Of a stretch of DNA of 64,000 bases, positions 20,801 to 33,304 are shown in pieces. Both the position numbers and the translations under genes were made by a program. Source of the DNA: Nymphaea colorata (taxonomy: Eukaryota > Streptophyta > Magnoliopsida > Nymphaeales > Nymphaeaceae). The notes below the pieces were generated by a model, which searched no databases, was not told the DNA's origin, and worked only from the letters and a program-made list of their open reading frames with translations. Every line of letters begins with the position of its first letter. Position 1 is the first letter of the stretch. Location: assembly GCF_008831285.2 (NCBI RefSeq), contig NW_022204507.1:3988174-4052173 (forward strand). Direction: 5' to 3'.

Positions 20801-23458
20801 CCATTCGGGGTAATCAATGGCACGAATGAATTTTGCCTTTAGCAAGACTTCTAGTCCTTCTTTTACATGGCATTCTAGTCGATTGTCAAGCTTGCGCAAT
20901 TTTTGCTTAATTGGCTTGCAGTTAGGATTTAAGGGCAAACGATGTTCGACCAACTGGGGGTCTAAGCCTGGCATATCTTCATAAGTCCAAGCAAAAGCTT
21001 CTTGGTTACTTATAAGAAAGTCCACCAATCTTTTCTTCTCATCTACTGACAAACTGGTGCCAATTTGAAGAATTTTAGGATCTTTACTGGTTCCAATATT
21101 AATTTCTTCAATTGGATCATTAACCAAGGATGAGAGATGTTCTTGTTTTTGAATCTGAGTGAATTTTGGTAATTCTGACTCGGGTATTGCCATAGGTTCC
21201 ATTTCACCGACTGCTCGTTCGATAAATGCTTTCTGGGAGGACTTCCGAGGAAAAAAATAAACTGAGACATTGAGTTCCGACATCCTGTAAAGAGGATAAA
21301 GGAAAGAGTTGGACGAATTTAAAATCGACAACAGAGATATCCCAGTCTTCTCATGTTCATCTGAAAAGATATGCTAATAGGTTGCAAGATGCCATCTTCA
21401 TTTTTCCCGAGGCCAGTGAATGGACGGTAGCCACATTTCAAAAGCAACTGAAAACCCTTAGGGTTTTTCATGAAATGAACATACAATTGGTGTTCTTGGT
21501 AACTTGCACGATTGCTTGAAATAGTATAAGCATTCCTGGATGGTTCCCCTATCTCCATGTTCGCATCCATTCTTCCAAAGGTCTGTCCTTTGTTGTTCTT
21601 ATGCTCGTACATCCACTGGATCAATTGGCCTAGGGAGCATGAGTTGCATCAACCTCTCGACCGGTTCTCAGCACAGACAGTGATGACTGATGGACCAACA
21701 TTCCATTTCAGGCATTGATGAAGAGTGGATGGGATCCCTTGTACTTGATGGATTCAAGGTCGTCCCAAAAGCAAGTTGTATGATGGTGGTACATCTACCA
21801 CGTGAAATACAATGCAATGACTAGTATTTTCAATGATCACATTCATGTCGAGGGTACCTTTGCTGTTCATGCCTCGGCCATCGTATCTGTAGATTTGGTA
21901 TTATCGGAATGATATTTGTCTTCAAGAAATCCAAAGCTTTGGTCGTGAGATCGGGGAATAATATTTAAGTCACTTCCTCTGCAATCAATACATGTGGCAC
22001 AGTCATTCCATTGACTTGGACGACGATGTAAAGAGCATCTTCATGAAAATATCTCCATTTTGAGAGGTCCTTCTCTGAAAAGGTAATTGACTGGTCCTTA
22101 GAGGGTCGAATCCAATCTCCTTCAACTATACGTTCTTTCAAGGGGAGGACCTTACCCCAGTAGCATGAATCTTTATCCAGAGTCATTTGAAGATTCATCA
22201 TCACCGCTTTGTAAGATAAAGTCTTTGTGATTATTGGAAGTTTTTAGATGAACCTTCTGTCTTTCTGTTCATCAGAACAATAAAATCCAAAGGTTTCCCA
22301 CCTTGATCTGTCACCATGACTTTATGTGAACTACTTCTACCACAAGGTTAGATGTGCTCCTGCGGATGATATGGAAGTGGAGTGCCTGTGGTGATCATGG
22401 CCACTACCACCTTCCCATGGCCAGGAAATGGATTCCTCAACACCTCAGGGATGCTATCATCACCAATCATGAGATCCTTGTTGATGAAGTCTTGAATAAT
22501 ATTTTTGAGACAAAACAATCCTCAGTGCATGACCAGGGGCACGATGAAACTTACACAGTTTTTCTTTATTTCCTCCCATCATTCTCGGAGGCTCAAATAC
22601 TTTTGGCAAGACGATAGTTCTTTGGCGAGAAGGTATTTGAGGATCTTCTCTCGAGACTAGCTGAGAGGAGTGAATTTTCGGTCGTAGCTCCAACCTGGGT
22701 GTTTGTTTTTCCTTTCATCGTCGCCTTTGATAAACTGCGAGTTCTTCTTGAAATTGACTTCCTTGTCATGCTTGTAGTTGTTGCCATGATCCTTTCTAAT
22801 GCCAGCATTGGCTATGAAGTGTGTGGGCAACTTTGCCCTTCCTCCTTTCTTTCATTTTCTTTATATTTAGGAGCAATAATTCCATCAAAATCTCCGTCCT
22901 CAATTCCTTCTTCTATCGATTTGCTTGTTCATTCAACTCAGCAAAGGTTTTGATCGGGGCATTGCGGATGAGATTTTTCAAGGGTTTGGAAAGATTTTTC
23001 CTGATGAGTGACAAGGCTTGTGTCTCAGAAATGGGCTCCCTCATCTGATTGCATTGAATTCTCCATTTTTGGATGAATTCTCGAGTCTTTTCTCCTTGTT
23101 TCTGATGAAGACTGCAAATAGTACTGAGGGTTGGAGCCATGGGAGCATTTTGTTCAAATCTTTCGAAATCAATTTGTCAAATTGCTTCAGCTCGATTAGA
23201 TTGATATTTTATTTGTACCATTGTGTGGCAATGCCTTCAAGACTTCTTGGAAAATATCGGAACAAAGCTCTGTTATTTTCCGAATTTTGTAGCAATCATT
23301 GAAAAAGGTTGAAAGATGAACGTGTGGACAAGTGGTTCCATCATATCTGATGAATTCTCTGGCAAGCCTTTCACAACTTCGTCCCCTTCCATGCCAAAGT
23401 AGTAGTCCTCACATGAGTATGAATGTTTCCCCTTCCCCCTAAGCTCAAGATTGTTCAT
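17865..23458 (-). pseudogene. Tat gag-pol polyprotein remnant
   Basis: Domains on the minus strand, right to left: gag (23458-22460; MAPTLSTICSLHQK, WRIQCNQMREP, CKFHRAPGHA); protease region (22204-21965; DALYIVVQVNGMTVPHVLI, where the usual active-site Asp-Gly-Ser is not seen); a linker (21624-21319; GYRPFTGLGKNEDG); reverse transcriptase (21331-20357; VRLCIDFRDLNKVTPKDDYP, and YIDDILIKSK as the polymerase box); RNase H (20220-19390; MYIDGSRN); integrase (19101-17865; CKECQLHAP zinc part, VSDNETHF second Asp, GNGQAEATNK Glu). Many stops and frameshifts separate the pieces. A 34-bp patch at 18704-18737 copies RNase H sequence into the integrase. The C-terminal integrase region ends with GRLYVIKEALPHNSYRL. 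The element cannot be autonomous. Confidence 0.9.
18704..18737 (-). repeat. 34-bp RNase H sequence patch inside the integrase
   Basis: These 34 bases match 19398-19431 with one mismatch. At 19398-19431 they encode the RNase H segment KRVHAFGDSQLI; at 18704-18737 they sit between integrase motifs SPWPFS and SNGHKYFLAATDYF in another reading frame, where the family normally has the segment with the first catalytic aspartate. Confidence 0.85.
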
Positions 23459-23585
23459 TCTTTTCTCATTTCATAAAATATGTGCATAGTCGGACTTTCA
23501 TCATCACTTGATTCGACCAATTCTGGCTTGGTCTTTTTCTTCTTGCCCTCGATCTCCTTTACTTTTTCTCAGAACTCTCACTGTC

Positions 23586-23685
23586 NNNNNNNNNNNNNNN
23601 NNNNNNNNNNNNNNNNNNNNNNNNNNNNNNNNNNNNNNNNNNNNNNNNNNNNNNNNNNNNNNNNNNNNNNNNNNNNNNNNNNNNN
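23586..23685. other. Assembly gap (100 N)
   Basis: Exactly 100 undetermined bases, the conventional placeholder for a scaffold join of unknown length. It lies in the 5' part of the Tat gag region; leader, primer-binding site and 5' LTR are missing, so the real distance is probably several kilobases or the join is between non-adjacent copies. Confidence 0.97.
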
Positions 23686-24899
23686 GAAAAAAAATGTCAT
23701 AGAGACATACCAATTTAGTATTATAATTCCTAATTAATTACACGAAGAGCAGATTGGGGGGCACAAATATGACAAAATTAATGTTGAAATATTTAAAAGA
23801 AGTCATGTACACAGCAGCTATTATAAATATGACATTGGATTCAATCCGCCAAGAATGATGTAATTTAGTTGACAAATATTCGTCAAACCCAAGCCTCAGT
23901 TGGGTCTTTTACCTGAAAAACAAAAATTTATTATGATTTGTGTAGGCATTTTCTTCTATGCCATGGTTCGCTAGTTTTTTAATGTAATTTCTTGTTTGCC
24001 CATCACATGTCAACCAATCCATATCATATCTCAAAATCTTTCTACTTACATGCGGCACTAGCGCTTAGTTTATTTTACCCACAAGTTCAGGTGATCTAAC
24101 ATTTTAATATTGCAGTACGTTTCGAGCCCATATCCACACGATAGAGATCTTGGTATGCCAACTAGAATAATAAAATCTGCCTTGGCAGTGTTTTATATTG
24201 GAAAACTAATTAGGACCTGTTCAGTGTTTGTTGCTCCCAGGTGGAATGAACAATATCAACATTGAACTATATACTTGAGCATGTGAAGACACAACAAACT
24301 TTGAAAAGTTCAGATATCAAAAGATTTACAATGAAATTTGAGCAACACTTGTTTGTAGAAAATTTGGACCTCAGATAATTTTAATTTCTTAGATCCAAAT
24401 CTGAACAATAATGTATGAGGACAAAATCTGGCATGGTCTCGGTGTCCCAAAAAATTCTAACAATACATTGGTAGAATCCCGTTATCGAAATCATGAATTT
24501 CATCAAGCAACACACTTAATAATAGATCACTATTATTCATAAAGTGCTTGCAAAGTAACACAATACTTAAGTGGACTTAATGAGCTTCAATTGCTAAGCA
24601 TGTTACCCACGAGCATCCCACCTTCACTTGATGCACACACTAACTCAACGACTTCACTAGTTCTCAAAGTGAGCACACAAGCACCTTCACATTCACTTTC
24701 ACTCACCTAAGACTCAATCCACACCAGAATGACCAGCACCCCTACTTGTAGTGAGAAGATGTCGGTGGTGGAAAGCAAGAGAGAACACGAGTTCTCTCGA
24801 CTCTTCTAAAGAGTCGGTGATGAACTGCTACAATTTCCTCCTCATTACTGTCTCTTTACTTAATAACACCTACAACTCTTCTGAGCTTGGTGAAAGTCT
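23686..24899. other. Stretch without recognisable features
   Basis: No gene, terminal repeat or array was found. Part of it, toward 24750-24899, may be the 3' untranslated end or LTR of the Copia remnant that follows, but no boundary motif could be fixed. Confidence 0.4.
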
Positions 24900-26160
24900 G
24901 CACTAGCTGCCCTTGGTGAATATATGAGCAAGCTGATCTTCTAAAGCAATTTATAAATATATCTCAACTCTCAGCACCTTTTCTCTGATATAGTAATGTT
25001 GCACTTCTATATGTTTTGTCCGAGCAAAGAAGATGAGATTCTCTCCAAGTCTAATATTACCTTCAGTATCTCAGTAGAATCCCACTATATAATCTACATC
25101 TTGTTTAATGCCTTCCAGCTATGGCATTAGTCAAATACATGAGCATCACAATGACCGATGACTTGACGAGCTGATCCGCTTTTGTATAGTATACCATAGT
25201 GAGCAGTTTATTTAACATACCTTAATATTCATCTCACTGCTTCTAAATGCAGCTTCGAGTCGCATGAATCTACTCGTAACACTAACTACATATGAAATGT
25301 TAGGTCTTGACAATGTTAAGTATATCAAGTTTCCAACCAATTGCTGGCACAAAGTGACGTCTTCTAGCTTGTCTTCATCAATTCTGACATAGTACTTATC
25401 TCAATTGGATTTGAGATAGGTTTGCAATCAAGCATATCATACTTACAAAGTAGGTCATCAACATATTTCATTTTGACTTAAAAATAGTCCTTTAGATATG
25501 TAATCAATTTTTCAACCAATGAAATGTCTTAACATTCCCCCAGCTCTTTCATTTCAAATCTCATTGTGAGATGTTCACGAATGAGATTATTTTCCTTATC
25601 GTCTTCATTAATAATTAAATCACCAACATAAATTAACATAATATTAATCTTTGTACCTCTTGTCTTGATGAAGAGACTGAAATATGCTAAAGCGACTTGG
25701 AATCCCTTAAACACTAAAAATTCAGTTATGTTTCCATACCATGCTATAGATGCTTGCCTTCCTCATTGTGCAGACATAGTTTGACTTATTTATAGATCTA
25801 AATCTTTCAAGCTGTTCCATATAGATTTCATAGTCAAACTCTTAATGCAAAAAGGCATTCTTCAGAACCATTCTTCATGTACATATGTGATCTTAGCAAC
25901 AAGACTGAAAGTCTTTTAAAAGTCAATACTATACTGATATGAAAATCCTTTCATGATCAGATGAGTCATGTATCTATCAATTGAGTCATTTGTCTTTCTT
26001 TTTATTTTGTCAACCTACTTGGAGGTAATGGGTTTTACTCTTGAAGCTTTAGTACAAGCTCCAAGGTCTTGTTTTACATCAATACTTTCATCTTGTCTTT
26101 CATTGCAGCTTGCCATTTGTCAACATATTTTGTTTCTTTGAAAGTTGCTAGCTCGAGCTT
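24900..26160 (-). pseudogene. Eroded Copia reverse transcriptase / RNase H
   Basis: On the minus strand, recognisable Copia pol blocks follow one another with many stops and shifts: KETKYVDKWQAAMKDKMKVL followed by NKTLELV (start of the RT domain, near 26150-26060); SLFIKTRG, NIMLIYVGDLIINEDD (polymerase box, YVGD for the usual YVDD) and LTMRFEMKELGEC (25714-25529); and LIFFARTKHIEVQHYYIREK with LEDQLAYIFTK (RNase H end, near 25060-24910). No LTR or primer site was found. The level of damage suggests a much older insertion than the Gypsy elements nearby. Confidence 0.8.
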
Positions 26161-29100
26161 CAATAGGATGGCATAATCTTCATGAACATACTTGGAATTT
26201 GGCTATTGGACTCTTGTTAACATTCTTAATGTCGTGGGTGTCTCTTCTTTCTCTTTACTTGGCATCTGCTGGTATATTATGTTTGGATGTGTTGTGGCAA
26301 GGCAGCACAATGGGCATCACAGAAAGAGAACACCATGATCAACAGACCTTGGCATTTTCCCTCTCTCCAATATCTGAGTGTTACAGTTGGTTGGAAATTG
26401 GACCTACATCTCAAGGTGCCGGTGAATGGTAGAACCCTTGAAGAAATGATGGAGAAATTCAAGAGAGGAGAAAGAAAATGTGAAAAAAATGGAAAAAGAG
26501 AGATGAAAACAAAGAGTGATTGGATTTTATACAGTCTTAAATGAATTATGAAATCGCACCAAAGAATTACTTTTACAATAAAGTACCTTACTCTTTTCAT
26601 AAGACAAAAATAGGTCCAGAAACACGGACCCATTCATCCTAAACAGCGGTCACCAAGTTTGAAGCAAAGCTAGTGATACGTTTGGTGTATTGTGAGGTCG
26701 CCGACAAGTGTTCTTCTAGATAGAACAGACAAGACGTCTTTTCTACCACATCTCTGTCCTATCCATCCTGTCATTGGTATTCTTTGTTTATTGTTTGATG
26801 GTTTTAGGAACAGAACATCATGTTCATTCTGTCCAGTGTTTATTTTCCTTCCTGTTTGTCTTGTGCGTCCTATCTATTATGTTGATATTTGATTTGTGTT
26901 TTGTGCATTCTGCATGTTTTGTTCTGTGTTTGCATCATATATAGTCTGTTAGGTCCGTTGTTTGATAACTAGAACACTATCATCACAAGACCCATCATTA
27001 TTTGTACATCGTAGTTATCATATAACACTATCATAGTGAGATTTTCTGAGGCTACAATGCAACTGAATGCATACATTCCAGTAAAAAAAATCTCAAATCA
27101 CAAAAATTTCTGTGATAGTGATATGAAACTTGAATATTAATCTTCAATATTATGTGAATTTTGAAGATAGAATACAAAGGTTAACTTTTCCGAGGATAAA
27201 AAATGCCCTACTAAACTACAAAATTTTTAATATACAAGCTGCAGAACATAGCTTGCTGAGAGAGATAAGATCAAAACTCTCAAGACAATGAATGTCTAAA
27301 CAAAGAAAAGATACTTTTCTTTATTTTCCACCATCAGAACTTGGCTTCTGATTAGACTGCTGCTTCTAAGATTAGGAAGATGAGAGATGACCAGGAACAC
27401 CGCACAATGTTTGCCTTTGAACCAGAGACCTTCTTAAACTCTGCTCCCTTCTTTGGTACAGCAGACCTTATCTTAACTTGCCTGTCACACACAATCTGCC
27501 ATCCGCGTATGGAGGTCACTTTCATATTATCAAATCCAACAGACTCACAGTGAGAGAAAGAAAGTAGAAAGCCCAAACATTTTGAGGGTGTTGTGAGAAA
27601 TTGCTATAAAAAATAAACCAAGTTCATCTTCTTTTTTATTTGCAGCTGAACCTAGGGACATATAGAAATGAAAAGCTCAAAGTGTTCAGTCAGGAGCCAT
27701 TGAAGTCTTGTGTTAGAGGCAAGCATTCACGTGGCTCACCCAACAGCCAATATCACCTATAGATGAAAGCCACAACATGCAAAAGGAAGCATCAAAACAA
27801 GCAAGAAGACGACCAGCCTCTGTGGCCCTATGCCTAATAATCCTTGCATTTTTCCCTTCTGGAAAAAAAAGAAAGAAATAGAGTCAGTGTTTGGGAGACT
27901 AAAAATTAAAGTATATTTTGTGGGCTACCCGGTATATTTTGGGAGGTTTACATTACATTCTTTTTTCATCTGAATTTAGTTGAAGTAGCAAGACAATATT
28001 TCTATGTGATTGATTTAGACTTTTAATCAAAATTCAGTCAACAATCAGTTTCTGATTCAAATTCAGTTATGAAATTATGTACTAAATCTGATTCATTATA
28101 TACTATACAGGCATGTACAGCCCAATGTATATTAGGAATAGCTCATGTGCCATTGGTTTCCATCAATTTCTAAGCTAAGTGCTTCATGAGGTCACCTTCA
28201 TTATCCGTTTTCAATCAACAACGCATAGAGTCAAGACCCAACAAGAAATCGTTCAATTAAATGCACACTATATACACAGACGTTTCTAACAATTCGAGGA
28301 CTAGCCATGTGTGTACCTGAAAATGAGAATAAAATGTGTAGTTTTCACTCAATCCTGCTGCAGATCCAGAGAGGAATACCACAAATGAGTGAGAGAGAAC
28401 AAGGAGAAAATTTGACGATTTTCTCGAAGGTTGCCTCACTTCCATGTTGGTGTAGGATCACTTCAACAGGTGACGACTCAGCCACTCACGCACAAAATTC
28501 AGCTGCTGCGCCATCGCCCAGTTGAAACACTGATGGCGGTGTCACCATTGTCGTGCCAGCGAGCGATGCTGATAAGGTCCTTTGATGCGAAGTTTGGACG
28601 AACTTAAGAATATCAGATGAGTTGGTGGTTTTTTAGGGTGAGGGCATAATGAGTTCCGCTTGTTGTGAGGTGGATGAGAAAGCTCTACGCTTGCAGTGGT
28701 TCTTACCTGGAAGAAGGCATGGCAGCAGTTTGCAGACAGAGAAGCTGTAAGGAAGAGAAGAAAGGGTAGCAGGTTGTAGAGATGGAGAAACATACTTTTG
28801 GAAGACACATAAACCTTTGATGGGAGGTTGGAACGCAGCCTCCAAGTGGTGTTACTACAATTAGAAAAGATGTGAACAAGGATGGTAGAAGAAGAAGAAG
28901 AGTGGAGAGGCAGTGAGCAATGAAAGGAAAGGAAAAGACTCATGTGTTGAGTGGTCAGCATAGAGCGAGAGTGAAAGAAAGGAATGGAGAAAAGGTGTTT
29001 CTAGTGTTTGGATGACTAATTAATAACAAGGAAAAAAAGGAGAATAAGTGTGTTTGGAAAGAAAAGAAAAGAAAAGAATTTTTTAATATAATTCTGACCT

Positions 29101-29418
29101 CTCTGAAAATGAAGATTGGAAGGAAAAGGAATTCATTCCTTCTTCACTTTTCTTGCTTCTCCTTTCCCTAACCATTTTCTTCTCTTTCATTTTCTTTCAT
29201 TTTCCTTCCATCTATTTATTTTCCTTTCTTTGCATCCATTCAAACAATGCCTAAGGGTTTTGAGATCGAGCATCTCGAGAAAGAAAAATTGAGTGTGCCG
29301 CTGGCGAGCGTTCCATGGTGTCTATACCCAGCATTTTCATCTCAAGTCCATTTTGAGTGTCCAGTGTCCAATGTTTGTATTGACTATGTGAAAAACAGAA
29401 CATTGTGTTCTGTTTCGC
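26161..29418. other. Long stretch without a recognised gene
   Basis: Several open frames of 60-140 codons exist here, but none shows family motifs. The best coding-like one is on the minus strand at 27576-27352 (KVTSIRGWQIVCDRQVKIRS and further basic residues); it could be an exon of an unknown gene. Pyrimidine-rich sequence and GAAAAG repeats lie at 29060-29230. Confidence 0.4.
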
Positions 29419-29426
29419 AGCATTCC

Positions 29427-30469
29427 TAGGGCTGCACAATGAGTCGAGCCAACTCGGACTCATTTATAAATGAGTTGAGTTCGAGCTCACCCATTAAACT
29501 CGAATCACTAAACGAGTCAAGTTCGAGTTACAAGAACTCGACTTGTTTAAACTTGACTTGACTCGTCATTTGAAATAAACTGATTCGTACAAACCGGTTC
29601 ATGAAACTGGTTCACCGGTTTAGGGTTAAAGCGAAAGCCAACCTTCCCGTCTTGAATCTCTTCATCTTTTCTTCTGGCTGGTCTCTCTCTTCTCGATTTC
29701 TTGTCTTCCCTCTTCCGTCAACCACGATGGCCAAACGAGACAAGGTCACGAGAGACAACCAAGGTCCACTGTACCACCCTTCGCCTTTGGTCGTCTGCGT
29801 TTCATTTAGAAGGGGAAGGCCGAAGGGGTGAAGCTGCGAAGCGCCAAAGGGAAAGCTCCAAGCACGGCAGCCAGCAGCCAGCAGTGGAGTAGCTGGCAAG
29901 GCGGTGGGCGGCAGGTGCTTCTTCCTCTTCTTCTTCTTGAATCATTTCTTGCTTTGTTGGGTATTCATTTTTTTCCCTTTTTCAGCGCTTTTCCCTCATG
30001 CTTCTTGGTCTGATTTTTGTGATGAAGAACAGAAGAAGCGCCAGGATCTCGCTTGCTGTTTGGCACCGCGTGACCTTTGTCCCAGACTCCCGGTTATGGT
30101 TTATCTTCTCCCTTGTTTTTTTTTGGTTTATTGCTTTTGTCTTTTTCGTGGCTTCCAAATGAGTTCATATTAGGGTGGATCGAGGAGTTTGGCATTTGTT
30201 TGTTGAATCTTGTGGTGTTTTCTAATGACACTTTTATTTTGCTGTCACTGATCGTACATTTGTCGTTCTCATTTTCTTGTTTTGCTGTTTTTACATTGTG
30301 TAACGATGGAGGAGTTTGGCTTCTGTTCATTTTTTGTTGTTCATGAGAACACTGAACGAGTTAAGCGAGTTGAGCTCGAGCTCGCCTTTGTGTAATCGAG
30401 TCGAGCACGAGGTTGTGTTAGGGAGCTCGACTCGAGTTTGAGTCGAGCTCTTTGAGCCAAGTTGCCCTA
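29427..30469. mobile_element. Non-autonomous hAT-like DNA transposon (1043 bp)
   Basis: The left end begins TAGGGCTGCACAATGAGTCG and the right end, reverse-complemented, begins TAGGGCAACTTGGCTCAAAG. Flanking octamers are AGCATTCC (29419-29426) and TGCATTCC (30470-30477), matching at seven of eight positions; an 8-bp target duplication is the rule for hAT elements. Both subterminal regions are packed with GAGTCGAG / GAGTTCGAG / CGAGCTCG motifs (29450-29560 and 30355-30455), the kind of repeated motif hAT transposases bind. No transposase is encoded. The interior (29640-30340) is unlike the ends and contains a pyrimidine-rich leader and a short frame from an ATG at 29727; it may be captured host sequence. 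Confidence 0.7.
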
Positions 30470-30477
30470 TGCATTCC

Positions 30478-30977
30478 ACCCCATTCCGTAGTGTCTTGTC
30501 CTGCTCTTTGGGCAGCTGGCTTAGAATTAGTTAGGCAAGGGGCGACGAGAAAGGAAGCTACACGAGTTTCAAAGAGAGAGAGAGAGTTGGAGGAATGAAG
30601 GTGGGAATATAAGTTTGTAGTTGGTTGTTCCATCATTTGACAGGAAGTCAAAGCTTCCACACAATCTTGTCTATCTGAGACATGGGGTCTGCTCTCTTCG
30701 CTGTTTCATGGTGCTGCATGCCCCACCGAGCTTCAACTTGTTCATTGGTGATTTTTTTTTTTACAGCACAAGAATTTGATGCCCCAAATACTCGTAATGG
30801 ACATTGGCTGCCTATCAGCTTCATTCATCTGTTTCGTTTAAAGTTATTGATTTTGCATTAGTAAAACATATTATGAAATGAAAATTTTATTAGAACGTGC
30901 TCCCAAATTTTAAACAATTTCACACGTTTTATTTATTTCAAACATCTTACACCAGTCTCAAACGGTTAGTCATTACT

Positions 30978-30980
<3 letters not shown>
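30478..30980. other. Stretch without recognisable features
   Basis: A+T-rich DNA between the hAT-like element and the microsatellites; no coding or repeat structure was seen apart from an AG run near 30572-30588. Confidence 0.4.
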
Positions 30981-31034
<54 letters not shown>

Positions 31035-31102
31035 TATTTATTTATTTATTTATGTAGGCACACACGCAAGATGCCCTTCTACACACACACACACACACAC
31101 AA
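30981..31102. repeat. Compound microsatellite (AT)n, (TTTA)n, (CA)n
   Basis: About 25 AT units (30981-31030) run into TTAT units (31031-31053) and, after a short spacer, CA units (31081-31102). It lies just beyond the end of the proline-rich coding remnant. Confidence 0.95.
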
Positions 31103-31179
31103 TATTGTAGGAAAACACCCTTGCAACACACACACATATATAGATACCCTTGCCCTAGCCCCATGCTTTTCAAATTAGC

Positions 31180-31829
31180 TATGCCTGAGCCCGTTGCCCC
31201 ACACCAGCACTGGTACCTGCACCGCTGCGACCAGGTGCTTGTTAGTTGGAAGGTTGATGTGCATGTGGCCCACCTGCACTTCCACCTACACACGTGCCTT
31301 GGTTCGGGTTTCTTAGAAGGCTGATGTGCATGTGCCCCACCTTCACTTGCACCTCCATCTGTGTGACTTTGTTTCTTAGGAGGCTGCCTAGAAGACTGAT
31401 GAACACCTGCACTTGCACCTGCATCCGTATTACTTGGTTCACGTTTCTTAAAAGTCTTCTTGGATGGCTGATCTGCATCTTCAGTATGAGGTGGAGGTGG
31501 AGGTGGAGGTGAGGGTGGAGGAGGAGTTGGTTGTTGACCACTTTCCTGCAACGGGTAATATATGACATTTGAACACTTTTGGGAGCAGAAATGCTGTTAA
31601 GCAAAAAAAGAAATGAAGTTTTTCATACTTTAGGTCCATCGTATTTCATTTCTATCGCAATTCTACCAGCAGTTCTCCTTGTTCGGTCTCTGTTGAGAGC
31701 AATAACCGAGTCTTATTTCAAGTCAATAATTGCTGGGAAACATGTGAGCAATATGCAGATCAAAATCTTGTAGGTAGTCCTATTGTTTGCTATAGGATTG
31801 ACCTGCCTGCACGTCCTCTTCTTGTGTTC
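31180..31829 (-). pseudogene. Unidentified gene remnant with proline-rich, repeat-bearing C-terminus
   Basis: Two minus-strand exons join in phase. The first (31829-31629), after a TTCACAG acceptor and ending before GTATG, encodes EHKKRTCRQVNPIANNRTTY, a hydrophobic part, a TAA, then DSVIALNRDRTRRTAGRIAI and EMKYDGPK. The second starts at 31545 after GTTGCAG with ESGQQPTPPPPSPPPPP, then Lys/Ser/His-rich repeats of about 22 codons whose shared core is GGAS.GGAHAHQPSKKP. A frameshift near 31310 moves the last repeat into another frame. I do not recognise the first exon. It lies just 3' of the VAL-like B3 exons on the same strand and might be their distal part, but VAL proteins are not known for such a tail, so a separate gene is as likely. 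Confidence 0.45.
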
Positions 31830-33304
31830 CTGTGAATGGCACAACATACAACACAAGAACAACACATACACTAATCCAGCACTTGTTTCTACAAGTGGTC
31901 ACAAGGCATGACACAAACAAGGCATGACACAAGGCAGAAAAGATTAAGCACATGACAAAAAATCTTTGAGCACACTTGAAAGCCTTTCTCACACACTTTT
32001 GGCTGACCCAAAGGGCCATATATATATATACATGACAAAAAAAACTGAAAAATAAATGACATGACTCTTGGTGATTCCACTATAGCCATAATTGACATGA
32101 CTCTTGGTGATTCCACTATGGTTATAATTGACATATGCATTAAAAACAAAAAACTGAAAATTAAAATAGGCAAGGTGAAGGGGCACTTGTCATACGATGG
32201 AATTATTGGGGAACCCAAAAGTTGAACCCTTGACCTTCTTCATAAAAACAGCGGCACACATTTTTAATTTTTTGCATTAACTTTCATCACATATTCCCCA
32301 TTTGCATAGGAGTGCATGTGTTCTATAAAGCAGCTCTGAACAAGTTAGACACTCTATTATATGGCAAAACAAGAGGACGAAAAAGTCTAACATGGTCATA
32401 GTTTTGGAAAAGTTGACAATAAAAATTTCAGTAACATACCTCTACACACTTTTTTGGCAGCACCAGGCACCCTATTGGACCTGCATCACTAGCACTCAAT
32501 GTTTTCTTTAAGAGTGATAATAGAATTTGAGCTTACGGAAGGTCAAGGATCACATGGAGGACTTGGATTCACTATAATATCAACAAATCAAGTGCAAATT
32601 TTGGAGTGAATCAATCACGCCAAGCAAATATGCTTTACGGTACAATTCTCAAACTACGTAGAAGTGGATACTCTCTTGATATTTTCTGAAGCTCCTGATT
32701 GCTGCTGATCCTTGGCCAATATCGAGAAAGGATAGACTGATTTCTTTCCCATCCTTTGGTGCGATGCCTTGCCATGTTGGCCCGATTTTTTGCCTCTTTA
32801 GAAAAGTCCAGTCCAGTATGAAAGCTGGAAGGATTTTCCTGTTGCAACATAGAAGGCCTCTGTTCACGTGCATGAGATCCAGGAGGCTTGCTTGAGTCCC
32901 TTGCTTCATTGTCCTTCAGAGAAGCAGACCGTTGTGTTACATTTTGGCATGAACCAGATGATTCATGTTTTTGACCATCAACAGATTTCTTGAGCTTATG
33001 ATCATGTTGCTTTCAGTTTCATGGATCTTTCTTCCTTTCACATGCTTGGTATCGAGCAGGCCTCCTATACTATCTTGTTATGTGCAGGGAGCTTGAAGTC
33101 ACCACCTGCTTCCTTTTCAAATACATTTTGGTTCTAAACAAAGCAAGTAGATGCCTGCTCCAATTCTAGGAGTTTCTCACCTACCTTTTCAGTCCAGAAT
33201 TTGGCACTGGAGGCTGACTCCATTTTTTTTGTATATTAATTTGTGAAACCGTCAACAGAAGGTAGAGGAGATAACCAAAAAGGAATCTTTAACTGATTTG
33301 ATGT

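Larger units (their letters stand above)
15060..23585 (-). mobile_element. Ty3/Gypsy Tat-lineage LTR retrotransposon, 5' part missing at assembly gap
   Basis: Element sense is the minus strand. From right to left: gag, protease, reverse transcriptase, RNase H, integrase (to about 17865), a minisatellite-bearing 3' untranslated stretch, polypurine tract at 17423-17437 and 3' LTR from 17422 leftwards. The gag zinc-knuckle neighbourhood CKFHRAPGHA and the order of domains fit the Tat clade. The right end is cut by a run of 100 N at 23586-23685, beyond which no matching LTR is seen. The left LTR edge is not certain; TGTTAGAAGG at about 15060 is a candidate. Confidence 0.85.

Noticed and set aside
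28542-28961. 139-codon minus-strand frame as a gene
   Set aside because: No family motif, low-complexity Ser/Leu content and no splice or promoter context.
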